A stretch of DNA of 7,384 nucleotides from Acidimicrobiia bacterium (GTDB taxonomy: Bacteria; Actinomycetota; Acidimicrobiia; Acidimicrobiales; Poriferisodalaceae): the NCBI GenBank assembly GCA_026983855.1, contig JALSTE010000738.1, forward strand, positions 1 through 7,384, given 5' to 3'. The notes below the pieces were generated by a model. The model was not told the origin of the DNA. It searched no databases and saw only the letters and a program-made list of their open reading frames with translations. Both the position numbers and the translations under genes were made by a program. This document shows positions 5,937 through 7,384 of the stretch, in pieces; the stretch's first letter is position 1, and each line of letters begins with the position of its first letter.

Positions 5937-7271
5937 TCACTCCTCTCCCCACGGACTGGTGGCCCACGTCGAGGACCGACGGCGGATGGCGTCGCGCTCC
6001 CTCCAGCACCCCTCCCAGTCGTCGGCGGGGCCGATGGCGTCCACCGCCACCGGGCCCCTGATGCGACGGGCCTCCTCCGGTGTCACCAGCATCGGGAGGT
6101 CGGGTTCCCCGACACCTGCCTCCACCTCGTCGAGGGCCCGGCGGAACATTCGCCGGAAGGCGATGATGGCCACGTCGGAACGGCAGAGGTTCTCCCGGGT
6201 CCGATCCTGGATGGGACCGGGGGACTCGACGGCCCACTGATCGTGAACGTTGATGTCCATGCCCATTCCGGTGTAGGTCAGCTTGGCCTGCTCGGCGGGG
6301 TCGAACCCGTAGTCGTTGTGCCTACCCACGACCGGGCGGTAGTCGGGCAGGGTGTGGTTCTCCAGCCGCTGGGCCCTCATGGTCTCCTTGTCCACCGGAT
6401 CGCCGAAGCTGGTGAACATCGAGTACCAGTAGGTGTTGTGGTCGTCGATGGGGACGTGCCACTGGGTGATGATCATCTCCCGGCTCATGGGGATGGTGAT
6501 GGCGTTGGGGAACACCAGGTTGGTGACCCTCACGTGCATGTCGGCGTCGGTGATCTGCCGCAGGGTCACCAGCCGGAGGCCGTAGTCGGTGGGCTCCACG
6601 TTGATCTTGGGACGGTGGAACTCCCGCAGGACCCGGGTGATGGGGATTCCCGAGTCGGCGGCCTCGTCCCGGAACTGCTTTCCGTACTGCTCGGAGGGGT
6701 CCTCGTCCTCGAAGAAACGGTGGAGGAACGAGGCGTGGGCGGGGTCGATTCCCACCTCGTGGGCCTGCAGCCAGTTGCACTCCCACAGGCCCTTGAAGGC
6801 GAAGGTGTGGTCCTCGGGGGCCACGAAGCAGTCCAGATCGGGGAACGGCGGTGGATCACCGGGGCCCATGTAGGTGAAGATGACGCCGTTGCGCTCCACA
6901 CACGGATAGGCGTTGACCCTGATCTTGTCCTTGAAGCGGCTGCCCTCGGGCTCGGCCGGCTGATCCAGACAACGCCCCCCGGCGTCCATCAGCCAGCCGT
7001 GGAACGTGCAACGGAGGCCCCCGTCCTCACAGCGTCCGAAGGCCATGTCGGCACCACGGTGGGGACAGTGCCGGTCGATCAACCCGTAGCGGCCCTCCTC
7101 GTCGCGGAACAGCACCAGATCCTCACCGAACAGCCTGACCCTGGCCACCGGCCTCTCACCGGAGAGTTCGTCGACGAGGGCCGCCGGTTGCCAGTAGCGC
7201 CGCAGGACCCCTCCGGCCGGGGCTCCGTGCTCAACTCGTGTCAGCCGGTCGTTCTGCTCCTGGCTGATCAT
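5937..7271 (-). CDS. Rieske non-heme iron oxygenase, alpha subunit (phthalate dioxygenase / vanillate demethylase type)
   Basis: A 444-residue oxygenase that uses O2 and electrons from a reductase to hydroxylate or demethylate an aromatic or related substrate. The Rieske [2Fe-2S] motif is complete: C69-P-H71 and C88-x-x-H91, then GW. The mononuclear iron site has D166, H169 and H174 in HEVGIDPAHASFLH, the same D-x2-H-x4-H spacing as naphthalene dioxygenase (D205, H208, H213). D334 in NVHDQWAVES is the likely third ligand. The C-terminal stretch SPGPIQDRTRENL is typical of the phthalate 4,5-dioxygenase group, which works as a homo-oligomer without a beta subunit. No reductase or ferredoxin gene is in the window. 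The ATG at 7271 gives MISQEQNDRLTRV, matching where family members begin, with GGGTGAGGG just upstream. A GTG at 7286 would add five residues. It is the first gene of the series and is followed closely by the GS-like ligase. The substrate is not predictable. Confidence 0.92.
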   Translation of the reverse strand: MISQEQNDRLTRVEHGAPAGGVLRRYWQPAALVDELSGERPVARVRLFGEDLVLFRDEEGRYGLIDRHCPHRGADMAFGRCEDGGLRCTFHGWLMDAGGRCLDQPAEPEGSRFKDKIRVNAYPCVERNGVIFTYMGPGDPPPFPDLDCFVAPEDHTFAFKGLWECNWLQAHEVGIDPAHASFLHRFFEDEDPSEQYGKQFRDEAADSGIPITRVLREFHRPKINVEPTDYGLRLVTLRQITDADMHVRVTNLVFPNAITIPMSREMIITQWHVPIDDHNTYWYSMFTSFGDPVDKETMRAQRLENHTLPDYRPVVGRHNDYGFDPAEQAKLTYTGMGMDINVHDQWAVESPGPIQDRTRENLCRSDVAIIAFRRMFRRALDEVEAGVGEPDLPMLVTPEEARRIRGPVAVDAIGPADDWEGCWRERDAIRRRSSTWATSPWGEE

Positions 7272-7384
7272 CACCCTCACCCCCACGGGTAGTCGTGCTC
7301 GGTACCCAAGATAGGGCGTTCCCCCACCCCACTCCCAGCCGGATGGCGGGGTATCGACGCAGGGCCCACCGAGCCCAAACCCAG
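7272..7384 (-). promoter_or_regulatory. Upstream region of the Rieske gene with a possible -10 box
   Basis: No gene is supported in these 113 bases. On the minus strand, TATCTT (7308-7313) lies 36 bases before the ATG and resembles a -10 element, and a purine-rich GGGGGTGAGGG precedes the start codon as a plausible ribosome-binding site. No good -35 hexamer is visible at the right distance, where the sequence is G-rich. I see no clear operator palindrome. The call rests on position and one weak hexamer. Confidence 0.25.

Noticed and set aside
5908..6237. N-terminal extension of the GS-like frame up to 6237
   Set aside because: It would overlap the Rieske gene by about 300 bases, and the added sequence is Gly/Arg/Pro-rich with no resemblance to GS proteins.
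6243..7292. A 349-codon open frame on the plus strand
   Set aside because: It is antisense to the Rieske gene, whose motifs are unambiguous. The plus-strand product is low-complexity and matches no family I know.

Overview
The window is GC-rich, about two-thirds G+C or more by eye, and uses GTG as well as ATG starts. All six supported protein genes lie on the minus strand, so transcription runs from the right edge to the left. The codon bias (GCC, CTG, CGG, GAC/GAG) and the close relatives I recognise suggest an actinobacterium, possibly an environmental Acidimicrobiia-type lineage. That placement is inference. I saw no rRNA, tRNA, CRISPR array, transposase or integrase.

In transcription order, the right half carries a metabolic pair. 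First is a stand-alone Rieske non-heme iron oxygenase alpha subunit (5937-7271) of the phthalate 4,5-dioxygenase / vanillate demethylase type. It is followed at once by a glutamine-synthetase-like ligase (4450-5907). The ligase keeps most of the GS fold and nucleotide-site motifs but differs at positions that in true GS bind ammonium and glutamate. A GS-like gamma-glutamyl ligase beside a Rieske oxygenase recalls aniline and amine catabolism, where an amine is glutamylated before or during oxidation. This is the most interesting part of the window.

The left half holds four genes that look like housekeeping or accessory functions. They are an RluA-family pseudouridine synthase (3639-4493, overlapping the end of the GS-like gene), a class I SAM-dependent methyltransferase with an N-terminal four-cysteine Trm112-like zinc domain (2436-3521), a calcineurin-like metallophosphoesterase (1338-2330), and the N-terminal 427 residues of a large HelZ-type SNF2 helicase that continues past the left edge (1-1283). 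Spacing is from a short overlap to about 117 bases, so co-transcription of some or all six is plausible. The right-edge 113 bases hold no supported gene and may contain the promoter.

The many long plus-strand open frames are antisense shadows of these genes. I found no evidence for a defence island or another wholly new system. The Rieske/GS-like pair is the best candidate for undescribed chemistry.
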